From Taeniopygia guttata (Eukaryota; Chordata; Aves; Passeriformes; Estrildidae), in assembly GCF_048771995.1 (NCBI RefSeq), contig NC_133026.1, positions 54,933,001 to 54,997,000 on the forward strand: DNA of 64,000 bases. The letters run 5' to 3'. The notes under the pieces were generated by a model. That model had not been told where the DNA came from. It ran no database searches and saw only the letters and a program-made list of their open reading frames with translations. Numbering within the stretch: the stretch's first letter is position 1; each line of letters opens with the position of its first letter. A program made the position numbers and the translations under genes. Of this stretch, positions 44,340 through 57,200 are shown piece by piece.

Positions 44340-44778
44340 TGTGATAGATGGGTAATGCGATGATTGACTCTCACAATTAACAGACAAATATCATGTATAT
44401 ATGTTATAGACCTATAGTTATGTTTTACCCCCCCCCCCTCCCCCGCCTTGCATTGTTATCAGGGGTGACCTGGGTTCAGGACATTTGGTAGGGTCGGCTT
44501 GTTACTATGGCATCACCTGTCCTCCAGTCAAGATTTAAGGAAGTAAACTCTACCACTGGACAGCAAAGAAGGAGTTGATGGACAGAACTTGGGGAGGAAC
44601 TAAAGGGTTAAAAGGCAAAACCTCCATTGTGTAGATGAACACATGGTGGGAAAAAGCCTCTGCACCCACCACCGCAATATTTTCTCTATTCAATCTTCTG
44701 TTGTATTTTTTGATATGGTTCTAATAAACTTCTGAATTTTTTTGGAAATGAGTTGGGGCAGTGCGAGCATTTCTCACA
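44340..44778 (+). mobile_element. 3' LTR of the gamma-like provirus
   Basis: The LTR is 439 bp, from TGTGATAGATGGG to TTTCTCACA, following a polypurine tract. AATAAA lies at about 44724-44729. An unusual run of C (11 C then CTCCCCC) is near 44430-44446. No second copy of this LTR is present in the window, in agreement with 5' truncation. Confidence 0.87.
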
Positions 44779-47610
44779 CTGCCCCAGTGCTCAGCAGAAC
44801 ATATCTGAGACACTCCCTAGCTGCATGTTATGTCTTCCCACAGAGACATTTCCTCCTCCTTCCCATACTTCTATTTTCTCCTTATTTGTTGCTTGACTTC
44901 TCTTTTTATCAAATATTACTGTAGTTCCTTTAACAACAAAATTCTGAATAAAAGAACAGGAAACTGAGAGAATAAAAGGAGTGTTCAACCCTTTCCTTAA
45001 GATGGTTGCTGGAAGCCATAAATGACTGATATAATGGAGGCAAGACTCAGTCTTCCCTGATCCCATACCTATTATAAACTGCTCAGCTTTACCTAGTTAC
45101 AATTCAGTTCATGCATGCCCCTTACTTTAGGGGGAAGATAGTTGAGGAAAAGCAAATCTGACACTTTTGTAACAAGCGTCACTCGTGTAACTTGTGTAAT
45201 TTGTGTGAATTTGTGTAGCAAAAAAGCAGTCAAAACATGGGAAAGTGCAGTGGAAAAAGCAATGAAAAAGCAGATTTTGCACATCTGTATGAAGGAAAAC
45301 TCTACAGCAAAGCTGTTTCCAGGACTAAAGTTTGACCTCTCTGTGCTCCCCAGTTACAGAACTGTCCCTCTGTATGTTTTAGGGTTAAATCATGTCCCTT
45401 TGAGATCACCACAATTTTTTACTGTTGACTTTGGGGGGAGCAGGCACTTAACCTAAATAAATATTTTATGGCACCATCATATAATATACACGTCTTGTAC
45501 TTCTTGGAGGAAAAAGTCAGATATTCATTTGTGATGCCATGTGACAAAGGATGTGTCTGTACGACCATGTTCATAGCAAACAGGTAATACCTCTGAATTC
45601 GGTAGGCACTACTGTGACACAGTCCAGAGGAGGCTGTAAGAGAAGAAATATCATTGATTCAAATGAGGCCAAGATTTCACCTCGTGTTTTTAATGTTGCA
45701 AATGTTATTGCAAACCCACACACAGCCAGTGTAAAGTGCAAATTACCATTGGAGTTTGACATATTCAGTACCAAACTAACATCTTTGTTTATATGCGTGT
45801 TGGTAATTAGAAGAGATGTTTCAGTTTCTTTCTTTAAAAATGAGAATTTTATTAACAAAATGGCTAACTTTCTTTCAATGAAAGCAAGTCATATGCTACA
45901 GGAAGAGACACAAATTTGAAAAAAGAGCTGAGAGCCAATATTTAGTGAAACAGCATTGCTGTATGGTTGAGAAGACAGACAATAACTCGCTTCACTGTGT
46001 AAATGGAAGTTAAGTAGAAGAAAAGTAACCATGGCAGAAGAGGCTCCATTTGCAAAAGCAGATTAAAAGCTACTGAAGACAGAGTAAAGACACTCAGAGA
46101 GCATCAGGGGACCTTGTTGTTAGATACCATAAATAGATTTGGTTATTTTCCATCTTAATTTTTTTTAAGTAATTTGGTGAAAAAACCCATTCACTCCCTT
46201 CCACCACTCCCTTCCAGAGCCATTTGATAACTCCTGTATGTTAACTAAAGCTGCACTATTTATCACGGGCAATAATATTTTTCCCAATAATTGAATGTAA
46301 CTGATGAAGATGCCATCCTTTTCTCCTGTGAAAGTTAGTTCCACCTTGGCACATTGCTATTAGGTCAAATATGGTCCCATCTTTTTGAATATCAGTGAGA
46401 GAAGAGAAAAAAATAGAATAGATTTTTTAGGGCATGGATGTGTAAATATTATATATATTTTTAAAATCTACATGCAGGGGAAAAGAAATCAACCCAGTGT
46501 AAAATCTGGTGTAACTTTCTTGCACTTCTAGTTGAGTTTTCTTAATTTTGTCACTGTGCAGGGTTAACAGGAACTTCCAGGGCCTTGTTATTCTATTCTA
46601 GAGTGACCTCTCTGTTATGTCACTCAACTTCTGCTTGAATCTGTTTTTTTTACTGTTTCCAGTAAGGTTATGAAAATGTCATCAATTGCTTTGGATGCTG
46701 GTGTTGTATGCAGCAAGCTCAGTTTCACTCCCCTCTACTTCCTGCTTATTTCTTAGTCAATGCACCAATCATCCCAACAACACTCACAAGACAATTTTCC
46801 CTTTCTTTTAAATTAATTTTCATATATGTTCTGTTCTATCTGCAGTCTTCACCTTATAGTGAAATGACCAGATGTCTCAGAAAGCCTCAAGCTATGCTGG
46901 CATCAGGAGAATTTGCCCCCATCCTGAGTGACTGCAGACTGAGATGCCAATATGTTGTGGTTTGTAATGGATGATTGATTTGCAAGGCTGTTTTGCACTG
47001 ATTGTCACTTGCTTTAGGAAGCATTGGGCCTTTTAAAAATTATTTTATCTTTCATTTTATACTAGGGAGTATTTCCCCTGCCTGTGCTCTTCTGTCCACT
47101 AAATCCTAACTAGCTGCTCGACTGTTTGTGATTTTTTTTTCTCTTGAAGAGAAGTTAATGGATTTTTTAAATTTTAATGGCAAAAAAATTACATTGGAGA
47201 AATAACCAGACCATTTGTCTAAATACCTTTGAATGTTCCAGGATCAGCCATGGTAGAAGAAGGTGGAAGACCATTCCTCAGCAGCCATCTGGACAGATCA
47301 TCACACATTTTTTTCTTCTCCTTAGGATGGCTATGTGTCACCTCCTCCTCTCATCTCAAACATTGGATCCAAACATCTAACATCCACGCTTAATAAATCT
47401 TTGCAAGCTGTGTCTTCAGACACCATGGGCAACCCTGTGGTGAAACCCCTCAGATTCGGCCAGGGTGTGCAGACATGTAGCTGTGTTCCCCATCTGCACA
47501 CATGAGGAAATCCTCCATGTTCATTAAAAAGACCATAAAACTGTTTGTCTGTGTAACCCCTTTGCATATGAATGCTTACCTCTGAAATACCAGTACTCTC
47601 GGGGTCCAGG
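44779..47610. other. Intergenic, no gene seen
   Basis: The overlapping frames at 45551-45919 (plus) and 45571-45858 (minus) are open but without motifs. Irregular GTGTAA-type repeats at 45160-45220 form low-complexity sequence. A polyadenylation-like AATAAA near 47391 and GC-richer sequence to 47610 probably belong to retroviral sequence attached to the LTR at 47611. Confidence 0.4.
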
Positions 47611-47629
47611 TGTCAAGGTGACCCCGAGA
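47597..47629. repeat. 10-bp inverted repeat across the LTR edge
   Basis: TCTCGGGGTC (47597-47606) and GACCCCGAGA (47620-47629) are perfect reverse complements 13 bases apart, straddling the LTR/internal boundary at 47611. Confidence 0.9.
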
Positions 47630-48219
47630 ATACAAAAGTCCTTGTTTCCCAGCCTGCACAGCCAAAAAAGAGGTCTGAATGCATAGGGTTGGCTTCTCAA
47701 GGTTATTTTTTTCTTATCTATAACATTCTTTCTCTGACCTGCTGAGCTCTGTCTAGCAAGTTGTCCATGGCATTCTGTCTGCCCCCTAGGGTGGTGTTTA
47801 CATTTTATACAAAAAACTACGTGAACTGTTTACGATAATGTGCCAATATCTATCATTTATGTTAGACAGTGTGTCTCTACCTTAAACCAATAGAAAAGTG
47901 TCACCATCACAGCAAGACATGGAGGACAAGAAGAAGGAGAAAAAGGTCAGAACATGCCCAAATCCCTCCATCTTGTCCCCTCAGACCCCATTCTAAAAAG
48001 CCCCAAAATTCCACTCCTTCACCCCATGTCAATTCAACCACCACACCACTCAAACCCTTGTGGTCTGTAATTCCTCATACACAGTTGGCAGTTTTTTCCA
48101 TGGGCTAAAATCGAAGCCACAGGTGTTCTTGACTTCATGCCAGTGTCTCCAGACCCCCTGCCAGGGTCTCAAGACAGCCAGGTTGGCCAGAGGGATGTCC
48201 TGGGTTCTGACACAGTACA
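47611..48219 (-). mobile_element. LTR, minus strand
   Basis: Plus-strand ends are TGTCAAGGTGACCCC and TCTGACACAGTACA, giving about 609 bp and TG/CA termini on the minus strand. The interior (TTGTTTCCCAGCCTGCACAG, ACATTTTATACAAAAAAC, TTGTCCCCTCAGACCCC) resembles an LTR family I know from songbirds. No target-site duplication was found. Sequence left of it may be the attached internal region. Confidence 0.62.
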
Positions 48220-49431
48220 GGCAAGGCCATCTCCGGGAAAAAGCCTGTGAATAGCCAAGAAGTCCGAGCTTGGATATTAGAGGCAGTTGGTGTTTAGGAA
48301 TACACCTAGCCTTTGCACAGCAAAGTGCATGGGAACCTGTGGCACCAGCCAGGCAAGCGGCCACTCAGAGATACAAGGGGAGCCAATGGCTCGGCAGGAA
48401 GACCCTACACCCCTGTGTGCATGGACTGTGGAAACAAAAGTCCATGTATTGCTTGGTTCAGGGTCCCTGGTTGGCAGCACCCAGCTTGATCTCGAGCTGG
48501 TTTTGTGTTAATCTGCCATGATTAAAGTACTTAGAGAAATCAGATATCTGAGACTCTCTTATGGGAAACCTGTGGCTGAGCCTGTAAGGAAAACTTGTCT
48601 GACTTTGTGACAGTGGTGTATTAGGGAGTCTAGCAAGGCACCCATTGACTTACTGAAGCCATCCACTGCAAAGGGTGTTTGCCACTAGCTGGGGTGAAAT
48701 TCTGGGGTGGTAGAAGCGTTACTGCCAGAGTGGGTCCTGGATGGTCAGACAGGAAGGTTTCCTTAAACAGATGTCCTAGGACTGGAAGTGGGATTTGTAA
48801 ATTACAGTCTTCAGGTTATAGCAGTGTCTTTTCCCTTAGAATTCAACCATAGCTTAATTGAACAGTAGTAAATTACTAATTTAGCCTATTTCAGTTCCCT
48901 GGAGTTTTTAATGCATTCTACAAATTGATTACACAACTTTTACAAATAACAGGAACTGCGCTTTTAATTCCTCATACAGTACTTAAAACATAACCTGGCA
49001 GCATATGTTTCTCTGTCTTACAGTGTTTTTAAGCTGATCTGGCAAGAAAAAGGAGTTCCTGAATAAATAGTAATTGGATTCTCAATGTTTTTAGTTGGGA
49101 GTGGGTTATCACAGAATGACACTTACAAATTACCTGCTTTTAGGTGTGAAGGATTGCTGGGGTGTTTTTAGAGCATTATTCTTTTTGCAGGACTATGTCA
49201 GCATTCTGTTTGGCTAGTAAAAAATGAATGAAAATCCATTGCATCCTTCATTTATTAAGTTATCTGTGAATTTTACCACTGTATTCAACAGACTTTACTT
49301 TTTAATTTCTTCCACTCTAAGGTCATGTTCTCAAATCATTACATTAACCTGTTTTCTGTAAAGCAACATTTTTGTGTTATGTTCATATTTCGAAATACTT
49401 ACCATTGTTTCAAATATCTGTATACACTGTC
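48220..49431. other. Intergenic; GC-rich left part possibly LTR-derived
   Basis: 48220-48540 is GC-rich with frames on both strands and an ATTAAAG near 48525, so it could be a further LTR. I cannot define ends. The remainder is AT-rich and featureless. Confidence 0.35.
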
Positions 49432-49866
49432 TTAGTTGGGTATGGGGAGAGATGCCAAAGAGTCTTACTTTATATAAGTCTATTCAATATTTTATGGGGT
49501 CTGTCAAAGATTTGAAATAGCTTTGAAACATAAGCTTATTCATCTCAAACCTAGAAAAATAGCTACATACTAAAATGTGTGAAAAAACTTTAATTTTTTT
49601 GTCTGATTCTTTTCAATATTGTTATAATATTTTGCCTACAGAAATTTGCCAGAGTAAGTTCTGCAGTAAATCAGGTATATGTAGCCAGAAGAATTGAAAT
49701 AATTATTGGCCAAAACTTTCTACATAGAAAAGCCTGAAAAGTAGGGTCACTACTGGCTCTTGGTAAACTCTGTGGCAAGCCATTTAAACTCTCTACCTTT
49801 TATTTTCCTCATTTACAAGAGATTCAACATAGCTACATTACTAAACATTGTGTAGGAATAATTAAT
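49432..49866 (+). repeat. Direct duplication, copy A
   Basis: 435 bp, starting TTAGTTGGGTATGGGGAGAG, that recur at 50838-51271 in the same orientation with scattered substitutions (about 6 percent by eye) and small indels. The content is ordinary AT-rich sequence without transposon hallmarks. Confidence 0.95.
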
Positions 49867-50021
49867 CTAATAACACCTCTGGATACACCGCCGATGCACG
49901 CATGAAGGAATTTTCGGATAATCCTCAATAAAAATCCTCTTAAGACTCTTTTTTGTGTAGAAGAAAAACACATTTTCCCCAGAGCCGGGGGAATACTGCA
50001 GATGTACAACTCACCCCTAGA

Positions 50022-50135
50022 GGTCACTGCGAGCCAGGGATTTCGGCAAGCTCCAGCGAGCGCCGGGAGCGGGAGCGGCGGCGGCGTCCTGCGGGCAGGG
50101 ATAGCGGCGGGTCAGAGCCGGAGCGGGATGCTCCT
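50022..50135. promoter_or_regulatory. Small CpG-rich block, candidate promoter
   Basis: About 110 bp with many CpG dinucleotides and GCGGGAGCGG-type SP1-like sites in otherwise AT-rich intergenic DNA, about 22 kb downstream of ITGA9. Unmethylated promoters look like this in birds, but it is shorter than a typical island. No TATA box or coding exon could be attached to it. Confidence 0.35.
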
Positions 50136-50223
50136 GAGCGCTGTTCCTACCTTCCTTTCCTTTAGCTTATCTCCCATTCCTCTTATCTTTGTGACACTTA
50201 AGGTTTACCGCCAGAAACCAGTC

Positions 50224-50401
50224 GGTAGTCAGCTTTTTTTTTTTTTTCAGATGACATTGTCTTCGGTGGAGATTTTTTCTTCATTTTTGTTGGGTTTGGT
50301 TTGATTTGGTTTTTTTGTTTTGTTTTGGGGTTTTTTTGGGTGGTTTTTTTTTGTTTTCTTTTTCTTTTTGTTTTGTTTTGTTTTGGTTTTTTTTTTTTTT
50401 C
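50224..50401 (+). repeat. T-rich and GTTTT low-complexity tract
   Basis: A poly(T) run at about 50226-50240 followed by irregular GTTTTG/GGTTTTTTT sequence to 50401. Confidence 0.9.
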
Positions 50402-50837
50402 ATCTTTCTTTGCACTCAGAAGAAAAACCCAGAAGGACAACTGTGGCAAATTATGATAATTATTTTAGATTCAGGAGAAAATTTCCTTTCCACAGGTGAA
50501 GAGCTTGACTTCTGGATTCTTTGGTGTTAATTCTTTACAGAAGTGGACTTTACTGTGCTGTGTAATTTAGGCTGCATTTGATTTTGCTTTCTGGCATGAT
50601 TTATCAGTGCCTCCTATTTTTTTAGCATATGATTTGAGATATTTCTGAGTTGACTCTCCAGTTTCAGTGTAGATCTCCAGTAGCTCTGAGGCTCAGTGTT
50701 ATGCAGAGTGGTTCAAAAGCATAATGCTGCATTTGCAAGGACTGTAAAATTACTTCTTCACACTTTGTTTTCACATTTACTTTGTCTTTTAGAACAACTA
50801 ACGATTGGTTGGAGCTATCCAGTTGGTAGACAGAGTT

Positions 50838-51271
50838 TTAGTTGGGTATGGGGAGAGATACCAAAGAGTCTCACTTTATATAAGTCTATTCAGTGTTTTT
50901 TGGGGTCTGCCAAAGATTTGAAATAGCTTTGAAACAAGCTTCTTCATCTCAAACCTAGAAAAATAGATACATACTAAAACATGTGAAAAAAGTCTAAATT
51001 TTTTTTGTCTGAATTCTTTGCAATGTTGTTATCATATTTTGCCTACAGAAATTTGCCAGAGTAAGTTCTGCAGTAAATCAAGTATATGTAGCCAGAAGAA
51101 TTGAAATAATTATTGGTCAAAACTTTCCAATAGAAAATCCTGAAAAGTAGCTTCACTACTGACTCTTGGTAAACTCTGTGGCAAGCCATTTAAACTCTCT
51201 ACCTTTTGTTTTCCTCGTTTACACAAGATTCAACATAGCTACATTACAAACATTGTGTAGGAATAATTAAT
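50838..51271 (+). repeat. Direct duplication, copy B
   Basis: Aligns over its full length with 49432-49866, ending GGAATAATTAAT in both. Confidence 0.95.
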
Positions 51272-54200
51272 TATTAACACAGGTTGTATAATCCTATTTG
51301 GATAGTACAGAAATTACAGAAAATTGCAGACTTTCTGTTACTGAAATAACTGCTATCTGACTAAATAGTTACGATAAAATGCCACAGTGATGTAAAGAAG
51401 ACATATTGCGAAATATTACATACTTATATGGAAAAATGGAAGAAATACCACTGTCATAACTCAATAAATAAAAATATAAATATAAATACAGAAATTGATC
51501 TTACGTAGATTCCTAAAACAAGCTGCATATATTGGGCCAGGGAGGATAGATGCATAATGTTAATGGGGTGGAAGAAATTAGTTGGACTGGAGTGAAGTGG
51601 TAATGTTGCTTCTGGTTACATTCTATTTCTTGCAAGAAGGGGAATGATGAGGAAAAAGTTGAATTTTAGAGGTTAGTTGAGAAAAATAGAATAAGCCCTC
51701 CTCTGGTAAAGGTTTTACAGGTAACTCTAGCACAGGGAATTTAATGATCTCAGTTGGCTGCAGTGGAAGTACTTGTGGTCTGAAAGCACTTCAGTGTCCA
51801 TCCAAAGTAGAGCCATGAGACTCTTGTGTTACATGAGGCCACAGCAGAAGGGCAACTGGAAAAGCTTAATATATGTCAATTAACACAAAGTATATGTGCA
51901 TGTAGTTTGCTAATGTGAAATATCAAAGAATCAAAGTTTTAAGCAGAATATTAATTTAATCTTTTTTTTTTTTGGGGGCATTTTCTTTTTTTATTTCAAT
52001 TTAAAAAATACCTTCCTTAGTGGTGGCTGCTTAAAATGCTTTGTGGTTGTGGCTCTACAGAAGATCATCACAATCCTATTGATATATGAAATTTCTGGAA
52101 ACTATCTGAAAATGTACTTTCTGCCTCAACCATTCAGTCTTTCCTTCAGTGTGGGAAATTTTGCTGTATGTGAGATGGGTTTTCACTCACATAACAGACC
52201 TCTGCTCTTCCCTGTAGTGTTGATTGAGCATCTGCTTTACTTTGCAATTGCTTTTATTCATAATAGTAAAAACTGAGGATGAGACCATATAATTTTTTAA
52301 CATCAGTGGCAAAAGTCCTCCTGCAGCCCACCTAGCCTCCATCTGAGAGGTGACACCATTCAGGAGAAAGCAATGTCCTACTTTCTGGATTTTGTCACTG
52401 TTGTTTAATGAGATAACAGCATGCTTTATCATTTAGCTGTGACATATGATGGGGTTAGGAGATCCAGAGAGATTTCTCAGAGCTGCCAAATTTTATGCTG
52501 TTCTGTAAAGAATATTTCTTACCAGTGAAAAGCTTTTTTTTTTTTTTTTTTTTTTTTCCCATTTCTTGCTCCCTTCTCATCACCAAAAATGTATCTGTTT
52601 CTCTCCCTAGGTCAGCCTACTTCCTGGCAGGTTTGCAGCACTCCAGAAGAAGTAGGACGATGAAGGGGACAAAACCCCATGAAATAGAATGGTTTAATCA
52701 ATCCTCAACTACCATCAGAAAGACCAGCCGCACTGACTCCTGTGCCCCAGACTGTGCTTCCTTTTGTCTTATTTGGGTTCTTAGGGGTTTCTGCTGCAAT
52801 TATGGATGCAAGAAAGGCACTCCTGATGAGAGCACTAGGGCAGTCCTCAGGAGCTGTAGGGGAAGATGGGCATCTGTTGTGATCTGCAAGAACCAGGAGC
52901 AAGGAATAATCTCAGAGATTGAGAATATAGGTGGTTTTGGCAGCTAGCGCAGTGAGGTGGATCTGTTTTAAACAGGCACATTACTATTGAGGGGCAGGGA
53001 GGAGGAAAAGAAATCATCAGGAAGGGTAGAAAACCTGTAGGAAAAAAGAAACAGGCAAAGGGAAAGAGAGGCATGCTGTCTGGCCTGGCTTGACTCCTCA
53101 CAGAGGGCAAACAGCAGTGAAGAGCCCTAAGATCAGGGGAAGGAGCAGGAGAAGGGACTGGTCCTGCCCATAGTGCTTACAGGCTTGGCATTGCTTCCTT
53201 CTAATATTGTACCCTCCTCCCCATCCAACATCGGGGCACCAAACTGCCAGAAGAGACAGAACCTACAAAGTGAAACTGCCTTTTATGCTGGAGGGACAAT
53301 TCAGGTGAGGATTGTTTTCTTCTCAGTATGTCTGCTGTGCTAGACTTAAACTTTCATTGCCAAAGAACAGACACCTGTCATTTCTTGAGAAAAAAATTCA
53401 GTCTCTGCTGTCTCTGGAGACCACAGAGACAAACAGTGCAGCAGCTTGCTGGGGTGCTTGCTGCTCCAGGGATAAAACAGAGTGGCCTATTGATGCCCAG
53501 GAGAAACAATAGAAGCCAACTGCTGCAGTGAGAAAGAGCCCATTTGCTGTACCTGCTGCAGCCAAGGATGGCAGAGGAAAGGGGCAGGAGGGCACGCTTG
53601 GGCTGGGCTGCTGAATCATTACTGCCCAGGCTCCAGCCCCAGTGTGTCTTGGTGTGCTGCCTTTTAGCAGCTAGGAGTTGGGGAGAGAAATAGTGAAAGA
53701 AAAACAATGAATGATGCTGCATGAAATCTTGTTATCTGTCCAAATTTTACACTGCTGTGGACTTTTGGTGTTTGGAGTGAGTTGTCAGAGATCTTCTAGC
53801 CCATAACTCTGTCTAGATCACAGCTCAGCGACACTCTGAGAGGGCCTGTGGGAGCAGCTGGTAGGGCTGTGGGCTGCCTGCCCTTGCCTCCACAATGGAC
53901 TTTGGGTATGATCAATCCTCAGTTTCTGTCTCTCAAAGTGGAGCCCTCAGATCTCTCAAAGCAATTCCATACATTTAATTTCAGTATGTTAGTGCCACAG
54001 GTTGTGTGGTGCAGGAATACATCTCTTCTGGAGAATGATGTCAAGGCCAGGGGAGAGTGTATGGCAGAACACACTTTTCAGCCAGGCTTGCCAATCTGCC
54101 ATGCAACTTTAAACAGACCTCAGTGAAATCTGCAGATCTAGGCTTTTCCCCGAACCTTTAAATCATTAGACTTCAAGTCTTGCTCAGCATTTGCTCATTA

Positions 54201-57200
54201 GATCTGTTTTAAATGGAGAGCAGGGACAGAAGTGTTTGGGCCCTGTTGTTCTTTGGCTGTTTAGCCACAATAATTAGGTATTTAAAGGGTGGAGGCTCAA
54301 TAGACAGCTTTATGCATTATCCACACCACCAAACACTCCTGAGATACTGTTACAAACTTAAAATGAATTGTAGAATGCTAACAACCATGGAAATAAGGGA
54401 AAATTACTGGTTTTGCAGTAACTGACTATGGAAAAAAATAACAAAAGCAAGTATAAAATTATTTTTTAAAAACATAGCATTAGTGGGAAAAAAAGGGCAA
54501 GGATAACGCCCTGTGTGTCACTTTTTCCTAATATGTTAAGAAGAACTGCAGAAATAAAGAAATCTCTCAGAAGTCAGAAGACATCTAAACTTTCTAAATA
54601 AATTAAGACCTGTGAAGTACTTGCTCAGCATTATTCAATCTTGTACTGTGTAAGAAGCAGGAGAATACCTAGTTCTTCTATCTGTTTACTTCTTTGACAG
54701 AGTCATTCAGAGAGTAAAATCTTTCTTCTACTGAGGGAATACAGGGAGAGATGAAGTGAGACCTCTGATCAGTACATCGTGTTTTCCATCTGTTTTGTTT
54801 CCAACACATGGGAAAAACATAGCAGATTGCATGTTGCATTTATTGAAGAACATACACGTGTGTTTAAATCACAGTTTCCTTTCTTATGATGCAATTGTGA
54901 ATTATTAATTTTTCATTCACTGTTAGACGGCAGACCTGATGCAGAAGCTTAGTATAAGGTGGTATCCATTAAAGTAACCTAGACTGCTGAGAAATTACTC
55001 ATTTTAATAGGGGAATGTGCCCATAGGAATAGTGGTTTTGTTCCAATTCAGTGTTGCAGGGACACAAGTCTTCAGCCAATGTTACTCAGATTGAGAAAGT
55101 TCTTGAAACAAGATGGTACTGGACTGGTGCTGAGGAAAACAATGACTTTCTTATGAAAGAAACAGGGAAATTCTTACAAATTTAAACTATCAGTTTGATG
55201 CTTTGTACCATAATAAGGTATAGTAGTGTTGGCATCGCTTTTTTCCCACAGCATGACTTCTACTACAATGGCACATAAGCTGCAAAATATCTTAAAATAT
55301 TAACTATTAGGCTTTTAATTTTGAATGAGACTAAACAAGGACTCAGATTTTGATCAAAGACAGCCCATTAGTCTGTAGTTATGCTTGATTGAGATTGGCT
55401 CTGACAGCAAACATAATAATAGACAGACCATTCTTTAACATATTAACCCTTGTAACCTAATTTACCATCAAAAAATGCAAATAGAATCCTCAGTAACATT
55501 TTTATTCACTCACTTCTCAATGACATTTGATTTTCCTTTTGCAATGTCAGTGTTCTTTTATTACAATTTTGAAGATATTTAGCCTTTCTTCAGAACAGAT
55601 GTAGACATTAGGTGCTTGCTCAGCTTTAGTTGAAAATCTCTCTCTTTAGCTACCAGTGTTCCCTGCAACATTTGCAAGTTTGAGGTTGAAGATCCTGGTT
55701 TAACAGAGTGTTAACCACCCTCACTACACCATTTAAACATTTGATCATTATCAGTCCATATAGTTGAAATTGTACAGAGGGGATGGGAGGTGGCAGGAGA
55801 GAGCAGGAGAGAAAGAAGAGAGGAAGTGGGAAAGGAAAAACTGAAAAAGGTGCCCTATTTACTTCTGCAAGGAAGTCTTTGAGTCATTTCAAAAAGCTCA
55901 GAAGGGATAATTCACATGACACAACAAAGAATAAAAGAGAAAAAAATCCCCGCCTTTGAATTGGTTTCTAATTGGCATTACACTCTCTGTTCATATTAAC
56001 TGTGTATATCTTCAGCATCTGTCTTTTTAATTTTTCCCATTAAAAGCAAAGTCATAAAGTCCTCTGAAAGTAAACCCTAGTCTATTCTGGGCAAGAAGAT
56101 TTAGATCAACATGCGTACAGGAATGTTTAAATTTGGTTTACAATAATCCCGATGTGGTTAACTATAGCCTCTAAGTAATTCTATCAATGTTCTAATTTGC
56201 AAATGTTATAACAATCCTTCCCATTACAATTTTTAGCAACAAGTGGAATTCAAGTGTGAATTGTTTTGTTGATTTTATATTTTTAAAAATTTTTAATTTT
56301 TTTCCTGTTTTTTTCTTTCTCTACCTTCACAAGTTGTCTCCTGCCAGCACTTCAGGTGTACACACAGCTTTTTGTGAGCAGGGCAGGATGCTTTCCATCC
56401 AAGTATGTGTCTTTTTTTGGGTTTTTTTTTGTCACATAGATCAGATATACTGTGTATCTGTATCTTTGGACGGGGTAATATAACAATATCACAATGAGGA
56501 GTTGTGGGATAAGAACCTGATGTTTGCTCAACAGAGCTTAAAATCCTCTTGTTCCTGAAAAGCCCTGTTGTGTAAATTGCTGATGTAGCTAGGTTTTGGA
56601 CTTAGAAACAGGTCTTTCCTAGAATTTTGAGGATATGGACCAGCATACATTAGTTTATTGCAAGTACAAAGCATGCCAAAACTTTCACTAGCATTTGCTG
56701 CAGAGATGAGTAGATGAAATGTTTTAAGAAGTGAAGAATTAGTCAAAATATGCTAAACAACAGCTTATGTGTCCAGTTGTCAAAAAAGTCTCAAAACACT
56801 TGTTTCATAATTTTTTTTGAGAACGGAGGTCTCACTTGCTGACTTTTTTCCTGAATAAAGGTTTACTTTTTAATTTTGTTTTTATAAGCCAGAGACTGAA
56901 ATTGATGACACGATTTCATGATTCAAAAGTACTTGGATTTGAGAGAAATCAAAAATACCTCTTCACTGGCGAGTAATTCACAGTAGCATCTTCAGCTGAA
57001 GACTTTAGGGATTTTTATAGTGAGCCTTTGACACATTTCAGTGTGTGTAGTATACCTGGGCTGGCCTTATTCATGCTAACTGGTGATGCTCAGCAGGAGC
57101 TGATCTGTCTTTTGTCATCTTTAGTGTGGCTCTGTGTTCACACATCTGCTGGTTTAAAACTAGATTGGATGGTGGGCAGAACTCACTGACTTTGTTGTGA

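Larger units (their letters stand above)
39250..44778 (+). mobile_element. Gammaretrovirus-like provirus remnant (5' truncated), plus strand
   Basis: In order: end of gag with a CCHC knuckle, protease, reverse transcriptase, RNase H, integrase, a decayed stretch where env would be, a polypurine tract and a 439-bp 3' LTR. There is no 5' LTR and most of gag is missing; the left end lies next to a CR1 tail. It is interrupted at 40025-40517 by a younger solo LTR. Stops, shifts and altered catalytic residues make it non-functional. The single knuckle and the integrase style point to class I (gamma-like) retroviruses. Confidence 0.88.
49867..50837. other. Spacer between duplication copies, with a CpG-rich block
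   Basis: Contains a GC- and CpG-rich block at about 50022-50135 (AGCGGGAGCGGCGGCGGCGT within it), then T- and GT-rich low complexity at 50224-50401. Short frames cross the block but show no known protein. The block could be a small CpG island or first exon of an unknown transcript. Confidence 0.5.

Noticed and set aside
45551..45919. 122-codon plus frame with a 95-codon minus frame overlapping it
   Set aside because: Neither has a motif, codon bias or gene context; open frames on both strands suggest chance.
50022..50135. First coding exon of CTDSPL
   Set aside because: The neighbouring gene is expected by synteny, but no start resembling the CTDSPL N-terminus and no suitable donor site follow the CpG block.
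49432..51271. Assembly artefact (unmerged haplotypes) as cause of the duplication
   Set aside because: Divergence of several percent with distinct indels and unrelated outer flanks is more than expected between haplotypes.
52495..52947. 150-codon plus frame, one of the longest in the window
   Set aside because: It reads through a poly(T) run as polyphenylalanine, has no domain, overlaps a minus frame, and lacks a promoter or polyadenylation signal.
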